A stretch of 42,300 bases of DNA, from NCBI GenBank assembly GCA_945949045.1, contig CAMFDG010000017.1, positions 1 through 42,300 on the forward strand. The letters run 5' to 3'. Position 1 is the stretch's first letter. Each line of letters begins with the position of its first letter. A program made the position numbers and the translations under genes. The stretch is from an uncultured Lachnospiraceae bacterium. GTDB taxonomy: Bacteria > Bacillota > Clostridia > Lachnospirales > Lachnospiraceae. The notes beneath the pieces were generated by a model, which saw nothing but the letters and a program-made list of their open reading frames with translations, was not told where the DNA came from and did no database searches. Positions 17,656 to 26,109 of the stretch are shown piece by piece.

Positions 17656-18666
17656 TTACAGAAGAGGGATGTGATGTTCCTCGCAGCTTTTGATGGTCGA
17701 CTTCGGCCAGAGAGAGCTCTGCACCTCGCCGATATGGGCTTTGCGAAGGAAAAACATACAGATACGGGACTGGCCGATACCGCCGCCTATGGTGTAGGGG
17801 AGCTCTTCTTCGATGATAGAATGCTGGAAGGGGAGCTCCTTTCGTTCCGGGCAGCCGGCCTTGTCGAGCTGGCTTAAAAGGGCTTCCCTGTCCACGCGGA
17901 TCCCCATGGAAGAGAGTTCCAAGGCGATGTCTAAAACCGGATAGTAAACAAGAATATCCGCATTCAGCGCCCAGTCATCATAATCGGGAGCACGGCCATC
18001 GTGTGGTTCACCGGAGACCAGCTTGTCACCGATCTGCATGATGCAGACGGCACCCTTGGCTTTGGTGATGTAGTATTCTCTCTCCTTTGGCGTATTATCC
18101 GGGAACATGTCCTCAAGCTCCTGGGAGGTAATGAAGAAGATCTCCTTGGGAAGGCTTAAGTCAATGTAATCATACTGAATCGCCATGTACTGCTCCGTTT
18201 TCCGGAGACACTTATATACAGTCCGGACAGTTTCCTTCAGAAAATCGAGATTCCGGTCTTTTTTCTCAATAATCTTCTCCCAATCCCACTGGTCCACAAA
18301 AATAGAATGGATATTGTCTGTATCCTCATCCCTGCGGATGGCGTTCATATCGGTATATATGCCTTCTCCGATGCCAAAGCCGTATTTTTTCAGGGCATAG
18401 CGCTTCCATTTGGCAAGGGAGTGGACTACCTCCGCATGCTTTTCATTCTGCTCCCTGATCCCGAAGGTGACCGGACGCTCATAGCCGTTCAGGTTGTCAT
18501 TGAGACCGGTATCCGGATCCACAAACAGAGGAGCGGAAACGCGGGTTAAATTCAGGCGCTGGGCCAGAAGTGCCTGAAAAAAATCCTTGATGGTTTTAAT
18601 AGCGAGCTGGGTATCGTGCAGATTCAGCTCAGGGTTATAATCCTTTGGTAGTAATAATTCTCCCAT
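17656..18666 (-). CDS. asnA: Aspartate-ammonia ligase (AsnA-type asparagine synthetase)
   Basis: 336 aa, normal length. AsnA uses ATP and ammonia to turn aspartate into asparagine; the fold is like class II aminoacyl-tRNA synthetases. Family-typical stretches are LTRVSAPLFVD, RPVTFGIREQN, HSLAKWKRYAL, YTDMNAIRRDE and the C-terminal TIGGGIGQSR. The start has AGGAG eight bases upstream. It is a single gene with its own promoter (18724-18751) and converges on nadE five bases away; both enzymes handle ammonia or amide nitrogen, though joint control is not shown by the sequence. Confidence 0.96.
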   Translation of the reverse strand: MGELLLPKDYNPELNLHDTQLAIKTIKDFFQALLAQRLNLTRVSAPLFVDPDTGLNDNLNGYERPVTFGIREQNEKHAEVVHSLAKWKRYALKKYGFGIGEGIYTDMNAIRRDEDTDNIHSIFVDQWDWEKIIEKKDRNLDFLKETVRTVYKCLRKTEQYMAIQYDYIDLSLPKEIFFITSQELEDMFPDNTPKEREYYITKAKGAVCIMQIGDKLVSGEPHDGRAPDYDDWALNADILVYYPVLDIALELSSMGIRVDREALLSQLDKAGCPERKELPFQHSIIEEELPYTIGGGIGQSRICMFFLRKAHIGEVQSSLWPKSTIKSCEEHHIPLL

Positions 18667-18723
18667 GAATTCTCCTTTGCGATTGCGATTTACGATAGTT
18701 TATTTGGTTGTACACCGGATTTA

Positions 18724-18751
18724 ATTATAGCACATGAAATATGGAATTCAA
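18724..18751 (-). promoter_or_regulatory. asnA promoter
   Basis: Minus strand: TTGAAT (18751-18746), a 16-base spacer and consensus TATAAT (18729-18724). It overlaps the promoter for the plus-strand gene. Confidence 0.6.
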
Positions 18752-18770
18752 GACGAAAAGATGGTACAAT
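18742..18770 (+). promoter_or_regulatory. Promoter of the small membrane protein at 18812
   Basis: Extended -10 TGGTACAAT (18762-18770), with TGGAAT (18742-18747) 17 bases upstream as a weak -35. It shares DNA with the divergent asnA promoter. Confidence 0.5.
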
Positions 18771-18811
18771 GGATGCAAAACAGAAACGTAAAAACGGATA
18801 GGAGATACAGG

Positions 18812-19246
18812 ATGAAAAAAGAAGATTTGACGGTGCCGGCGCTTCTGATGGAGGCGGTGGGACTGATCCTTGGAATTGTCTATATCGGGCTGCAGATATT
18901 TTACGGAGTCACATATCACGTGAGTCCATACCGGTATATGGGAAATATACTCTGTCTGGTATTAGTGTATGCACTGCTGACAATCTTAAGCTGCCATCCG
19001 GAGAAAATCAACCGGATTCCGGATGAATTATGTATTGGGAAAGTAAGGAAGCTTTCCATCCGCATGGTGCGTGTGGTAAAGCTCATTTTCGTGCTGGGAC
19101 TTTTGATTCCCTGTGTGTGCGATGCGTTGGGAATAGCATTAAAGGAGGCATACAGCCTCCTTGTGATCGGGATGATTCTTCTTCCCTCGGTTTATTATGA
19201 ATGTAAGATTCTAAAGATCATTCGAGACCAGGGGAAGCATTCTTAA
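18812..19246 (+). CDS. Small polytopic membrane protein of unknown function
   Basis: 144 aa with about four hydrophobic segments (near residues 9-30, 42-58, 88-108 and 113-131); no family recognised. ATG 18812 is preceded by AGGAG at seven bases; the open frame extends further up through the promoter, so a longer protein is unlikely. The last 29 bases of the gene overlap the end of the convergent CPBP protease gene. Confidence 0.7.
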   Translation: MKKEDLTVPALLMEAVGLILGIVYIGLQIFYGVTYHVSPYRYMGNILCLVLVYALLTILSCHPEKINRIPDELCIGKVRKLSIRMVRVVKLIFVLGLLIPCVCDALGIALKEAYSLLVIGMILLPSVYYECKILKIIRDQGKHS

Positions 19247-20075
19247 GTTCTTTTCGCCTGGTTCCCCAAAAAAACAAAGGGATTCCGGCGCCTAGCGATA
19301 AGAAGGTTCCTGCAAGGATGATTACTGAGGTCAGCAGGTTGTCCGGCAGGCTTTCAAGCATCGGTCCGATGACGGTGCCCCAGAAATTAAACAGGATGTG
19401 TAACAGGATGGAATCATAGATGCTTCCTCCCTTTTCACAGATGTATCCCAGAAGAATTCCGAAGGCGAAGGCGTAGATTCCCTGAATCCAGTTCATGTGG
19501 TAGATACCGAACAGGACTGCCTGAAACAGGTTGGCAAACCAGAAGGGAAGAGCCTTTCTGGCAAGGCGGAGAGTCACTCCCCGGAAAATCAGTTCCTCAC
19601 AGATAGGGCCCAGGAGGACGCTGTACAAAAGCAGCAGGGGTCCGATATTGTCATCCAGCCCGGCATTCTCCAGAAGCTCCTTGTATTGCTCCAGCCACCT
19701 GGGAACGATGGTTGAGACCACTGTCGTAAGAAAATCACAGAAGAACTGCGAACCCGGAACCAGAACCATAATTCCTAAAAGCTGCAGCGGGTGGAAGGTG
19801 CGCGAAGGCTTGGGAAGAAAACATCCGCCAAGGTTGCTGTAATAAAAAGTGCCAAAGAGTAAAATACAGATGATGGTATAAATGATCATCAGGCAGGCAT
19901 TGAATTCGGTATTGGTAAGCAGAGCGTTCATTTCTGACATGATGCCTTGGTGTCCGCCGGAAAACAGAAGAAAGAAAGCAGCAATTCCTGCTGTAAAGAA
20001 AGACGCTATAAACTGAATGGCAACCGCCGTGAGAATCGGCAGGAAGCCGGAAAAAAAGTAGGCTGTTTTTTTCAT
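19218..20075 (-). CDS. CPBP-family intramembrane metalloprotease (CAAX protease-like)
   Basis: 285 aa with about eight membrane segments. The CPBP motifs are present: EELIFRG (160-166), the Glu-Glu-x-x-x-Arg motif; FGIYHMNW with His193; and ILLHILFNFWG with His226. In bacteria these membrane proteases are linked to bacteriocin self-immunity or peptide processing; the target here is unknown. I chose ATG 20075 (GAGGGG six bases upstream) over a GTG at 20093. The 3' end overlaps the convergent gene by 29 bases. Confidence 0.88.
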   Translation of the reverse strand: MKKTAYFFSGFLPILTAVAIQFIASFFTAGIAAFFLLFSGGHQGIMSEMNALLTNTEFNACLMIIYTIICILLFGTFYYSNLGGCFLPKPSRTFHPLQLLGIMVLVPGSQFFCDFLTTVVSTIVPRWLEQYKELLENAGLDDNIGPLLLLYSVLLGPICEELIFRGVTLRLARKALPFWFANLFQAVLFGIYHMNWIQGIYAFAFGILLGYICEKGGSIYDSILLHILFNFWGTVIGPMLESLPDNLLTSVIILAGTFLSLGAGIPLFFWGTRRKELKNASPGLE

Positions 20076-20123
20076 GAAATCCCCTCGTATCACTTTATTC
20101 CTAAATGTAATTATGGTAACAGT

Positions 20124-20151
20124 ATTATATCATACAGAAAGATTATTGCAA
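20124..20151 (-). promoter_or_regulatory. Promoter of the CPBP protease gene
   Basis: Minus strand: TTGCAA (20151-20146), a 16-base spacer, then TATAAT (20129-20124) with a TG extension. Confidence 0.65.
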
Positions 20152-20159
20152 GAAATCTG

Positions 20160-20227
20160 TTTACTTTATAACTTTAATATGTTAAAATAATAAAAATGTA
20201 ACTATTCAGAGCCCGGGTTCTGAATAG
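20160..20227 (+). promoter_or_regulatory. Promoter and 26-bp palindrome upstream of the YerC-like gene
   Basis: TTTACT (20160-20165), 17 bases, then TAAAAT (20183-20188). Just after the expected start of transcription, CTATTCAGA (20202-20210) and TCTGAATAG (20219-20227) form a perfect 9-bp inverted repeat around CCCGGG; only the G/T pair next to the centre is mismatched. It is followed by A residues, not T, so it is an operator or mRNA structure rather than a terminator. Confidence 0.6.
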
Positions 20228-20263
20228 AAAAAATAAAGAAAGAGAAACGAAAAGAGGGATTAC

Positions 20264-20572
20264 ATGAGTAAAAAACTTAGATCAGAAGCTGTTGACCGGT
20301 TATTTGATGCAATTTTGTGCCTTGAGAACAGAGAGGAGTGCTATACCTTTTTTGAGGATGTCTGCACGGTGAACGAACTGCTTTCCCTGTCCCAGCGGTT
20401 TGAGGTGGCAGGAATGCTCCGTGATCAGAATACTTATCTGGAGATTGCAGAGAAAACCGGTGCATCTACGGCAACCATCAGCCGGGTCAATCGTTCACTC
20501 AATTACGGGAATGATGGCTATGAGCTGGTTTATTCCCGCATGGAAAACAAAAACAAAGAACAGCAGGATTAG
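20264..20572 (+). CDS. YerC/YecD-family TrpR-related DNA-binding protein
   Basis: 102 aa, the family's usual size. FFEDVCTVNELLSLSQRFEVA and TYLEIAEKTGASTATISRVNR form the TrpR-like helix-turn-helix; SLNYGNDGYELV is the family's typical end. Such proteins are small DNA-binding regulators whose targets are mostly unknown. The start has GAGGG seven bases upstream. The 26-bp palindrome in its own leader is a candidate autoregulatory site. Confidence 0.9.
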   Translation: MSKKLRSEAVDRLFDAILCLENREECYTFFEDVCTVNELLSLSQRFEVAGMLRDQNTYLEIAEKTGASTATISRVNRSLNYGNDGYELVYSRMENKNKEQQD

Positions 20573-20576
20573 ACGA

Positions 20577-20606
20577 AAAAAGGATTTCCGGCCGGAAATC
20601 CTTTTT
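20577..20606. terminator. Bidirectional terminator between the YerC-like and DUF1836 genes
   Basis: A perfect 30-bp palindrome, AAAAAGGATTTCCGG followed directly by its complement, lies between two convergent genes. Confidence 0.92.
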
Positions 20607-20612
20607 GATTCT

Positions 20613-21218
20613 TCAGTCCTTGTCCTTGGAGGCTTCCTTCAGGTCATCGATGACGCTTTCGATGATCATTTTCTTGAGGTAGACATCAAAGCTCAGCATA
20701 CAGATGAAACTGAAATTCTGCAGGAAGGCCTGATCCTCCTCGGGAAAATCACAAAAGGTGTCCTTGGCAATCGTGTATTTTTTGCCGATATCCTTGAGAA
20801 GCTTGTTGGACTCCTCCTTTTCCAGATTGAATACCTCGTTATAGATGTCCTCCATGTTGTGACCGGATTTACTGCCGAAATAATGATCGGTCAGCGGCCC
20901 CAAAATGGACTGGATATCACTGATGCTTAACAGATTCTTGAAGTAGTAGATGAACAGCAGCGTGACCACATGCTCCTTGGAGTACTTCTTCTTCTCCGGC
21001 GCGGGAAGCAGGTTGTTCTTCGCATAGTTGTTGATCATGGTCTTGGTCAGGATCTTATCACTCTCATAGCGCTTGCAGGCCTCTAACTGCTCGTCCATGA
21101 AGGTGGTTACCTGATCCATATATAATCCGATGTTCGGGATATCTTCTGTCTTCACATAATCGATGGATTTTAACTTTTTTTGTAAAGCGGCAAGAAATGC
21201 CTTCATATCATTTTCCAT
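20613..21218 (-). CDS. DUF1836 domain protein
   Basis: 201 aa. The central part (LTKTMINNYAKNNLLP, KKKYSKEHVVTLLFIYYFK, LSISDIQSIL) matches the DUF1836 pattern of Firmicutes; it resembles a MerR-like helix-turn-helix, so a DNA-binding role is possible but unproven. No membrane segment. The start at ATG 21218 has GGGGTG upstream; Met5 is a nearby alternative. Promoter at 21239-21267. Confidence 0.85.
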   Translation of the reverse strand: MENDMKAFLAALQKKLKSIDYVKTEDIPNIGLYMDQVTTFMDEQLEACKRYESDKILTKTMINNYAKNNLLPAPEKKKYSKEHVVTLLFIYYFKNLLSISDIQSILGPLTDHYFGSKSGHNMEDIYNEVFNLEKEESNKLLKDIGKKYTIAKDTFCDFPEEDQAFLQNFSFICMLSFDVYLKKMIIESVIDDLKEASKDKD

Positions 21219-21238
21219 AATATCACCCCACTCAAATT

Positions 21239-21267
21239 ATTATATAGTATTGAAAACTAGATGACAA
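21239..21267 (-). promoter_or_regulatory. Promoter of the DUF1836 gene
   Basis: Minus strand: TTGTCA (21267-21262), a 17-base spacer and consensus TATAAT (21244-21239). Confidence 0.7.
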
Positions 21268-21323
21268 GGTTTTTCTCTATTTTTTAAAAATGGTAAGAAT
21301 GTATGTTCTATTTGCCAAGGGTA

Positions 21324-21332
21324 TGATATAAT
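21324..21332 (+). promoter_or_regulatory. Extended -10 promoter of pcrA
   Basis: TGATATAAT (21324-21332) is an extended -10 with no good -35. Transcription would start near 21339, inside the first leader hairpin. Confidence 0.55.
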
Positions 21333-21334
21333 CT

Positions 21335-21452
21335 GACATAAGGAGGGACCCGCACGGAGTGTGGGAGGATTCCTTATGTCTAAAACCTGACATAAGGAGG
21401 GACCCGCACGGAGTGCGGGAGGATTCCTTATGTCTAAAATCTGACATAAGGA
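21335..21452 (+). repeat. Tandem hairpin repeat in the pcrA leader (54-bp period, 2.2 copies)
   Basis: GACATAAGGA starts at 21335, 21389 and 21443. The first two copies end in TCCTTATGTC (to 21380 and 21434), and inside each is a second inverted pair (CCCGCAC with GTGCGGG, or GTGTGGG with one wobble), giving 46-base hairpins with outer and inner stems. The third copy is only the left arm. The right arm of each copy can also pair with the left arm of the next across about eight bases, so two mutually exclusive foldings exist. Confidence 0.9.
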
Positions 21453-21486
21453 AAAATGAAGATGATTGGAAGAAACGGAGTATAGT

Positions 21487-23718
21487 ATGATTTTAACGGA
21501 TTCACTGAACACACAGCAGCAGGAGGCTGTTCTCACTACAGAGGGACCACTTCTGATTCTGGCTGGAGCCGGATCGGGAAAGACGCGCGTCCTGACACAC
21601 CGGACGGCATATCTGATCGAGGAGAAAGGGGTCAATCCCTACCATATTATGGCTATCACTTTTACCAACAAGGCGGCCGGGGAGATGCGGGAGAGAATCG
21701 ACCGGCTGGTGGGCTATGGCTCGGAGAGCATCTGGGTATCCACCTTTCACTCCACCTGCGTACGGATTTTAAGGCGTTATATTGATCGACTGGGTTATGA
21801 CAACAATTTCACCATCTACGATGCAGATGATCAGAAAACGCTGATGAAGGATATCTGCAAGCGGTTAGAAATCGACACCAAGTTGACAAAGGAGAAGTCC
21901 TTTCTGGCAGCGATATCCTCCGCAAAGGACGAGCTCATCGATCCGGTGGAATTTGAGACAAAGGCAGCCGGAGATTACGGTAAGAGAAGGCAGGCACAGG
22001 TCTACAGAGAATACCAGAAGGCCCTCAGACAGAACAATGCGCTGGATTTTGATGATCTGATCATGAAGACCGTGGAGCTTTTCCGGCTGGACAAGGAGGT
22101 GCTGAACGCATATCAGGAGCGCTTCCGATATATTATGGTGGACGAGTATCAGGATACCAATACGGCCCAGTTCGAGCTAATCCGTCTGCTGGCCTCCAAA
22201 TATAAGAATCTGTGCGTGGTGGGAGATGATGACCAGTCCATATATAAGTTCCGCGGGGCCAATATCCATAATATTTTAAATTTTGAGAATCATTTTCCGG
22301 AGGCGAAGGTCATTAAGCTGGAGCAGAACTACCGCAGCACCCAGAATATCCTGGATGCTGCCAACAGTGTGATCGCCAACAATGTGCAGCGCAAGGACAA
22401 AAGGCTTTGGACCGACCAGGGACCGGGGGACAAGATTACCTTTGAGCAGCTGGATACAGCCTCGGAGGAAGCGGACTATGTGGCCCGTGATATTGCAAGG
22501 CGGGTACGAAAGGGACAGTATTCCTATAAGGATTGTGCGGTCTTGTACCGGACAAATGCCCAGTCACGTCTTTTTGAGGAACGCTTTATTACCGGAAATA
22601 TCCCCTATAAGATTGTGGGTGGGGTTAATTTCTATTCCCGCAAAGAGGTGAAGGATCTGCTCAGTTATCTCAAAACCATTGATAACGGCAGGGATGACCT
22701 GGCAGTGAAGAGAATTATCAATGTGCCGAAGCGGGGAATCGGTGCTTCCACCATAAATAAGGTGTCCTTATACGCTGCAGAGCAGGAAATGGATTTCTAT
22801 TCGGCCCTCTGTCAGGCGGAGCAGATTCCGGGATTGGGCCGGGCAGCAGCAAAGATCAAGCCTTTTGTGATCTTTGTCCAGGCCATGAAGGCTAAGGCAA
22901 AGCTTCGTACGGTTTCGGAGCTTATACAGGAAATCATTGAAACTACCGGATATGTGCGGGAACTGGAGGCGGAGGACACCGATGAGGCCCGGGCCAGGAT
23001 TGAGAATATTGATGAGCTTATCACCAAAGCAGTGGATTATGAACAGGGTGCCGAGAATCCTACGCTGGGAGGATTTCTGGAGGAGGTTGCGCTGGTGGCG
23101 GACATTGACAGCCTGGATGAGGACAGCGATTATGTGATCTTGATGACCCTTCACAGTGCCAAGGGACTGGAATTTCCCAATGTCTATCTGGCAGGGATGG
23201 AGGATGGCCTTTTCCCCAGCTATATGTCCATTACCAGTGACCATGCCACCCAGGAAATAGAGGAGGAACGTCGGCTTGCTTATGTGGGCATGACAAGAGC
23301 CATGAATCATCTGACCATTACTTCGGCGAAGGTACGTATGGTTCGGGGGCAGACCCAGTATGGGAAGGTGTCCCGTTTTGTGAAGGAAATCCCGTCGGAG
23401 CTGTTGGCGGGACAGATTTACGAGGAGCCATCCCGTGAGGAACCCATGGAACAGAGTACCTTTAAGAAGGCATTGGGAGACTTTCGCCGGGTTCCGGTGT
23501 ACACCCAGGTTAAGAACCAGCGGAATTTCGGCAGTGCTCAGGAAAGTCATGGCGGATTATCCTATCAGGTGGGAGACCGGGTCCGTCATTTTAAGTTTGG
23601 CGACGGTGTGGTGACCTCCATTGTGTCGGGAGGCCGGGATTACGAGGTGACCGTAGATTTTGATAAGGCCGGAACCAAGAAAATGTTTGCTGCTTTTGCA
23701 AAATTAAAAAAATTGTGA
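21487..23718 (+). CDS. pcrA: ATP-dependent DNA helicase PcrA (UvrD/Rep family)
   Basis: 743-aa superfamily 1 helicase that unwinds DNA 3' to 5' in repair and plasmid replication and clears RecA or RNA polymerase. Motifs in order: LTDSLNTQQQEAV (Q motif), GAGSGKT (27-33), ITFTNKAAGEM (Ia), VDEYQDTN (II), VGDDDQSIYKFRGA (III), LEQNYRS (IV), LMTLHSAKGLEF (V) and ERRLAYVGMTRA (VI). The C-terminus has the PcrA-type Tudor-like RNA polymerase-binding domain (GDRVRHFKFGDGVV). ATG 21487 is chosen for GGAG six bases upstream; a TTG at 21466 is possible. The leader carries the 54-bp hairpin repeat. Confidence 0.97.
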   Translation: MILTDSLNTQQQEAVLTTEGPLLILAGAGSGKTRVLTHRTAYLIEEKGVNPYHIMAITFTNKAAGEMRERIDRLVGYGSESIWVSTFHSTCVRILRRYIDRLGYDNNFTIYDADDQKTLMKDICKRLEIDTKLTKEKSFLAAISSAKDELIDPVEFETKAAGDYGKRRQAQVYREYQKALRQNNALDFDDLIMKTVELFRLDKEVLNAYQERFRYIMVDEYQDTNTAQFELIRLLASKYKNLCVVGDDDQSIYKFRGANIHNILNFENHFPEAKVIKLEQNYRSTQNILDAANSVIANNVQRKDKRLWTDQGPGDKITFEQLDTASEEADYVARDIARRVRKGQYSYKDCAVLYRTNAQSRLFEERFITGNIPYKIVGGVNFYSRKEVKDLLSYLKTIDNGRDDLAVKRIINVPKRGIGASTINKVSLYAAEQEMDFYSALCQAEQIPGLGRAAAKIKPFVIFVQAMKAKAKLRTVSELIQEIIETTGYVRELEAEDTDEARARIENIDELITKAVDYEQGAENPTLGGFLEEVALVADIDSLDEDSDYVILMTLHSAKGLEFPNVYLAGMEDGLFPSYMSITSDHATQEIEEERRLAYVGMTRAMNHLTITSAKVRMVRGQTQYGKVSRFVKEIPSELLAGQIYEEPSREEPMEQSTFKKALGDFRRVPVYTQVKNQRNFGSAQESHGGLSYQVGDRVRHFKFGDGVVTSIVSGGRDYEVTVDFDKAGTKKMFAAFAKLKKL

Positions 23719-23754
23719 AAAATATAATTTTTCATAGGAAAATGGGAATACATA

Positions 23755-23763
23755 TGGTATAAT
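23755..23763 (+). promoter_or_regulatory. Extended -10 promoter of the acidic-tail membrane protein
   Basis: TGGTATAAT (23755-23763), 38 bases before the start codon; the -35 (TAGGAA, about 23735) is weak. Confidence 0.55.
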
Positions 23764-23800
23764 ATATCTAAATTCAACACAGGAAGGAGAGGTATGTACC

Positions 23801-24145
23801 ATGAGCAAGGTTGAGGATTTACTTTCATCCGCAAAGGTGAATGATGTATTGAATGCTGCGAAGTTAAATAAGCTTCTGAAGAAGGAAGAGGAAGAAAAGA
23901 AGCCTTCCAAATTTTTGATTGCATTTGCAATTATCGGTGTCATTGTTGCTGTTGCAGCAGCTGTTTACGGAATTTACCGTTTCTTCACCCCGGATTATCT
24001 GGATGATTTCGAGGATGATTTCGAGGATGAATTTGACAATGATTTCTTTGAGGATGAGGATGATGATCCGGAGGCAGCAAGCGAGACTTCCGCTAAGGAG
24101 ACCGCTGCAGAGGCTGAGGCAAAGTCAGAGACTGACGAGGATTAA
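23801..24145 (+). CDS. Single-pass membrane protein with a very acidic tail
   Basis: 114 aa. A charged N-terminal part with a possible helix (VNDVLNAAKLNKLL, then KKEEEEKK) is followed by one transmembrane segment at about residues 38-60 (FLIAFAIIGVIVAVAAAVYG). The remaining 50 residues are almost only Asp, Glu, Ala, Ser and Thr, as in DFEDDFEDEF. I recognise no characterised family; similar small proteins are common in Lachnospiraceae. The start has GGAGAGG upstream, and the gene has its own promoter and terminator. Confidence 0.8.
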   Translation: MSKVEDLLSSAKVNDVLNAAKLNKLLKKEEEEKKPSKFLIAFAIIGVIVAVAAAVYGIYRFFTPDYLDDFEDDFEDEFDNDFFEDEDDDPEAASETSAKETAAEAEAKSETDED

Positions 24146-24177
24146 TTTTTTTGACAGGAAACTGAGATTGGAAGTAT

Positions 24178-24206
24178 AAGGGACTGCGTGAAGTAGTCCC
24201 TTTTTT
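24178..24206 (+). terminator. Intrinsic terminator
   Basis: AAGGGACT (24178-24185) pairs with AGTCCCTT (24195-24202) across nine bases, followed by a run of T. Confidence 0.85.
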
Positions 24207-24277
24207 CCGCTATAAAACAGGTGGTGTGGCATAGATCTGTCACCAGGGAGAAAACAGGAAAAGGAGCTGGAAGAACA

Positions 24278-26023
24278 ATGAAAAAGGGTCAGATCGCGGA
24301 GGGCGTTGTAGAAAGAATTGAATTTCCAAATAAGGGAGTGGTAGTGACCGATGAGGGAGAGCGTGTGATTGTAAAGAATACCATTCCCGGTCAGCGGGTG
24401 TCCTTTGCAGTCAACAAAGCAAGAAAGGGCAAAGCAGAGGGACGACTTCTGGAAACCATCTGCCCTTCACCACTGGAATCGGAAAGTGCCTGCCCGCATT
24501 TCGGAAGCTGTGGCGGATGCGCGTATCAGAGCCTTCCCTACGAGGAGCAGCTGAAGCTGAAAGAAAATCAGGTAAAAAAGCTGATGGAGAACGCGATTGG
24601 CGGTGCCTGCGACTACGAATTCTCAGGCATCCTGCCAAGTCCTCGTCAGAATGCCTATCGAAACAAGATGGAATTTTCCTTTGGGGATGAATACAAGGAT
24701 GGTCCATTGGCCCTTGGCATGCATAAGAGAGGGAGCTTTTATGATATTGTAACAGTGAAAGACTGTCAGATTGTGGATTCCGATTTCCGGGCGATTCTTG
24801 CGGTGACACTGGACTATTTTTCCGATAAAAATATAAGCTATTATCACAGGCTGCGGCACACCGGTTATCTGCGGCATCTGCTGGTGCGAGGGGCGGTCCG
24901 CACGGGAGAGATTCTTGTGGATCTGGTCACCACCACCCAGGACTGGCGTGCGGTTGAAGTCACAGGGGCGGTGCATGAGGAAAGCAGTGGAAGATGTCCT
25001 TATGCGGGGACCGTCGATGCAGAACTGGAAAAAAGTCTTCTGGAGGGATGGCAGCAGGCACTGCTCTCACTGAATCTGGAAGGGGAAATTCGAGGAATCC
25101 TTCATACAAGAAACGATCGTGTGGCAGATGTAGTCTGCAATGAGGGAACGGACACCCTGTACGGCGTAGATCATTTTTATGAAGAGCTTCTGGGACTTCG
25201 TTTTCAGATTTCTCCGTTCTCCTTTTTCCAGACCAATTCCCTGGGGGCGGAGGTGCTGTACGAGACGGCCCGTTCCTTTATCCTGGGGGAGGATGAGAAG
25301 CGGCTGTCGGATCAGACCGTATATGATCTGTACAGCGGAACGGGAACAATTGCCCAGATGCTGGCGCCGGTCTGCCGGAAGGTCGTGGGCGTGGAAATCA
25401 TAGAGGAGGCCGTTGGCGCTGCAAAGGAAAATGCGGCGCTGAATCATCTGGACAACTGCGAGTTTCTTGCCGGTGATGTCCTTAAGGTTCTGGATACCAT
25501 TGAGGAACGGCCGGATATGATTGTTCTGGATCCGCCGCGGGATGGCATCCATCCGAAGGCTTTAGAGAAAATTCTGGCATACGGGGTGGATCGGATGCTG
25601 TATATTTCCTGTAAACCGACCAGTCTGGCGAGAGATCTCGAAGCCTTTCTGGCGAGGGGATACCGGGTGGAGAAAATTTGCTGCGTGGATATGTTTCCGG
25701 GGACGTATCACGTGGAGACGGTATGTTTATTGTCCAAACTTCATGAAGCAAAACATCATGTCAATGTTAAGTTAGATATGGATGAACTTGATCTCACAAG
25801 TGCTGAGGCTAAAGCTATATACAAAGAGATCGAGGAATGGGTTCAGGAGCACTATGGATTTCATGTGACAAATCTGAACATTGCTCAGGTAAAGCAGAAG
25901 CATGGCATCTTAGAAAGAGAGAATTACAATAAGCCAAAATCTGAGAATAGCAGACAGCCTGGATGTCCGGAAGAAAAGGTAAAGGCTATAGAGGATGCAT
26001 TGAGACATTTTCAAATGATATAG
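24278..26023 (+). CDS. rlmD: 23S rRNA (uracil-C5)-methyltransferase RlmD with C-terminal extension
   Basis: 581 aa from ATG 24278. An N-terminal TRAM domain (QIAEGVVERIEFPNKGVVV) is followed by the iron-sulfur cysteines (CPHFGSCGGC), the SAM site (VYDLYSGTGTIAQML) and the catalytic region (VLDPPRDGIHP, then SCKP). It methylates a uracil in 23S rRNA. The enzyme normally ends near VETVCLLSKL; here about 95 residues follow (KLDMDELDLTSAEAKAIY, LNIAQVKQKHGI, ENYNKPKSEN), an extension I know from clostridial RlmD proteins and from proteins of mobile elements. The sequence becomes clearly AT-richer at that junction (about 25745). A short 12-base or 4-base gap from GGAG/GGAAG supports the start. Confidence 0.9.
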   Translation: MKKGQIAEGVVERIEFPNKGVVVTDEGERVIVKNTIPGQRVSFAVNKARKGKAEGRLLETICPSPLESESACPHFGSCGGCAYQSLPYEEQLKLKENQVKKLMENAIGGACDYEFSGILPSPRQNAYRNKMEFSFGDEYKDGPLALGMHKRGSFYDIVTVKDCQIVDSDFRAILAVTLDYFSDKNISYYHRLRHTGYLRHLLVRGAVRTGEILVDLVTTTQDWRAVEVTGAVHEESSGRCPYAGTVDAELEKSLLEGWQQALLSLNLEGEIRGILHTRNDRVADVVCNEGTDTLYGVDHFYEELLGLRFQISPFSFFQTNSLGAEVLYETARSFILGEDEKRLSDQTVYDLYSGTGTIAQMLAPVCRKVVGVEIIEEAVGAAKENAALNHLDNCEFLAGDVLKVLDTIEERPDMIVLDPPRDGIHPKALEKILAYGVDRMLYISCKPTSLARDLEAFLARGYRVEKICCVDMFPGTYHVETVCLLSKLHEAKHHVNVKLDMDELDLTSAEAKAIYKEIEEWVQEHYGFHVTNLNIAQVKQKHGILERENYNKPKSENSRQPGCPEEKVKAIEDALRHFQMI

Positions 26024-26036
26024 TAGATATTTACAG

Positions 26037-26065
26037 CAGAAAACTTTCGGGTCTTCTGTTTTTTT
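26037..26065 (+). terminator. Probable terminator after rlmD
   Basis: CAGAA (26037-26041) pairs with TTCTG (26054-26058), with a further 3 bp after a mismatch, then seven T. The stem is short. Confidence 0.5.
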
Positions 26066-26109
26066 ACCATTCATTATGATAAGAATCCGTTCCTTATATT
26101 GATGTTAGA

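Noticed and set aside
17488-17877. Plus-strand open frame between nadE and asnA
   Set aside because: It overlaps both real genes in other frames and has no family match.
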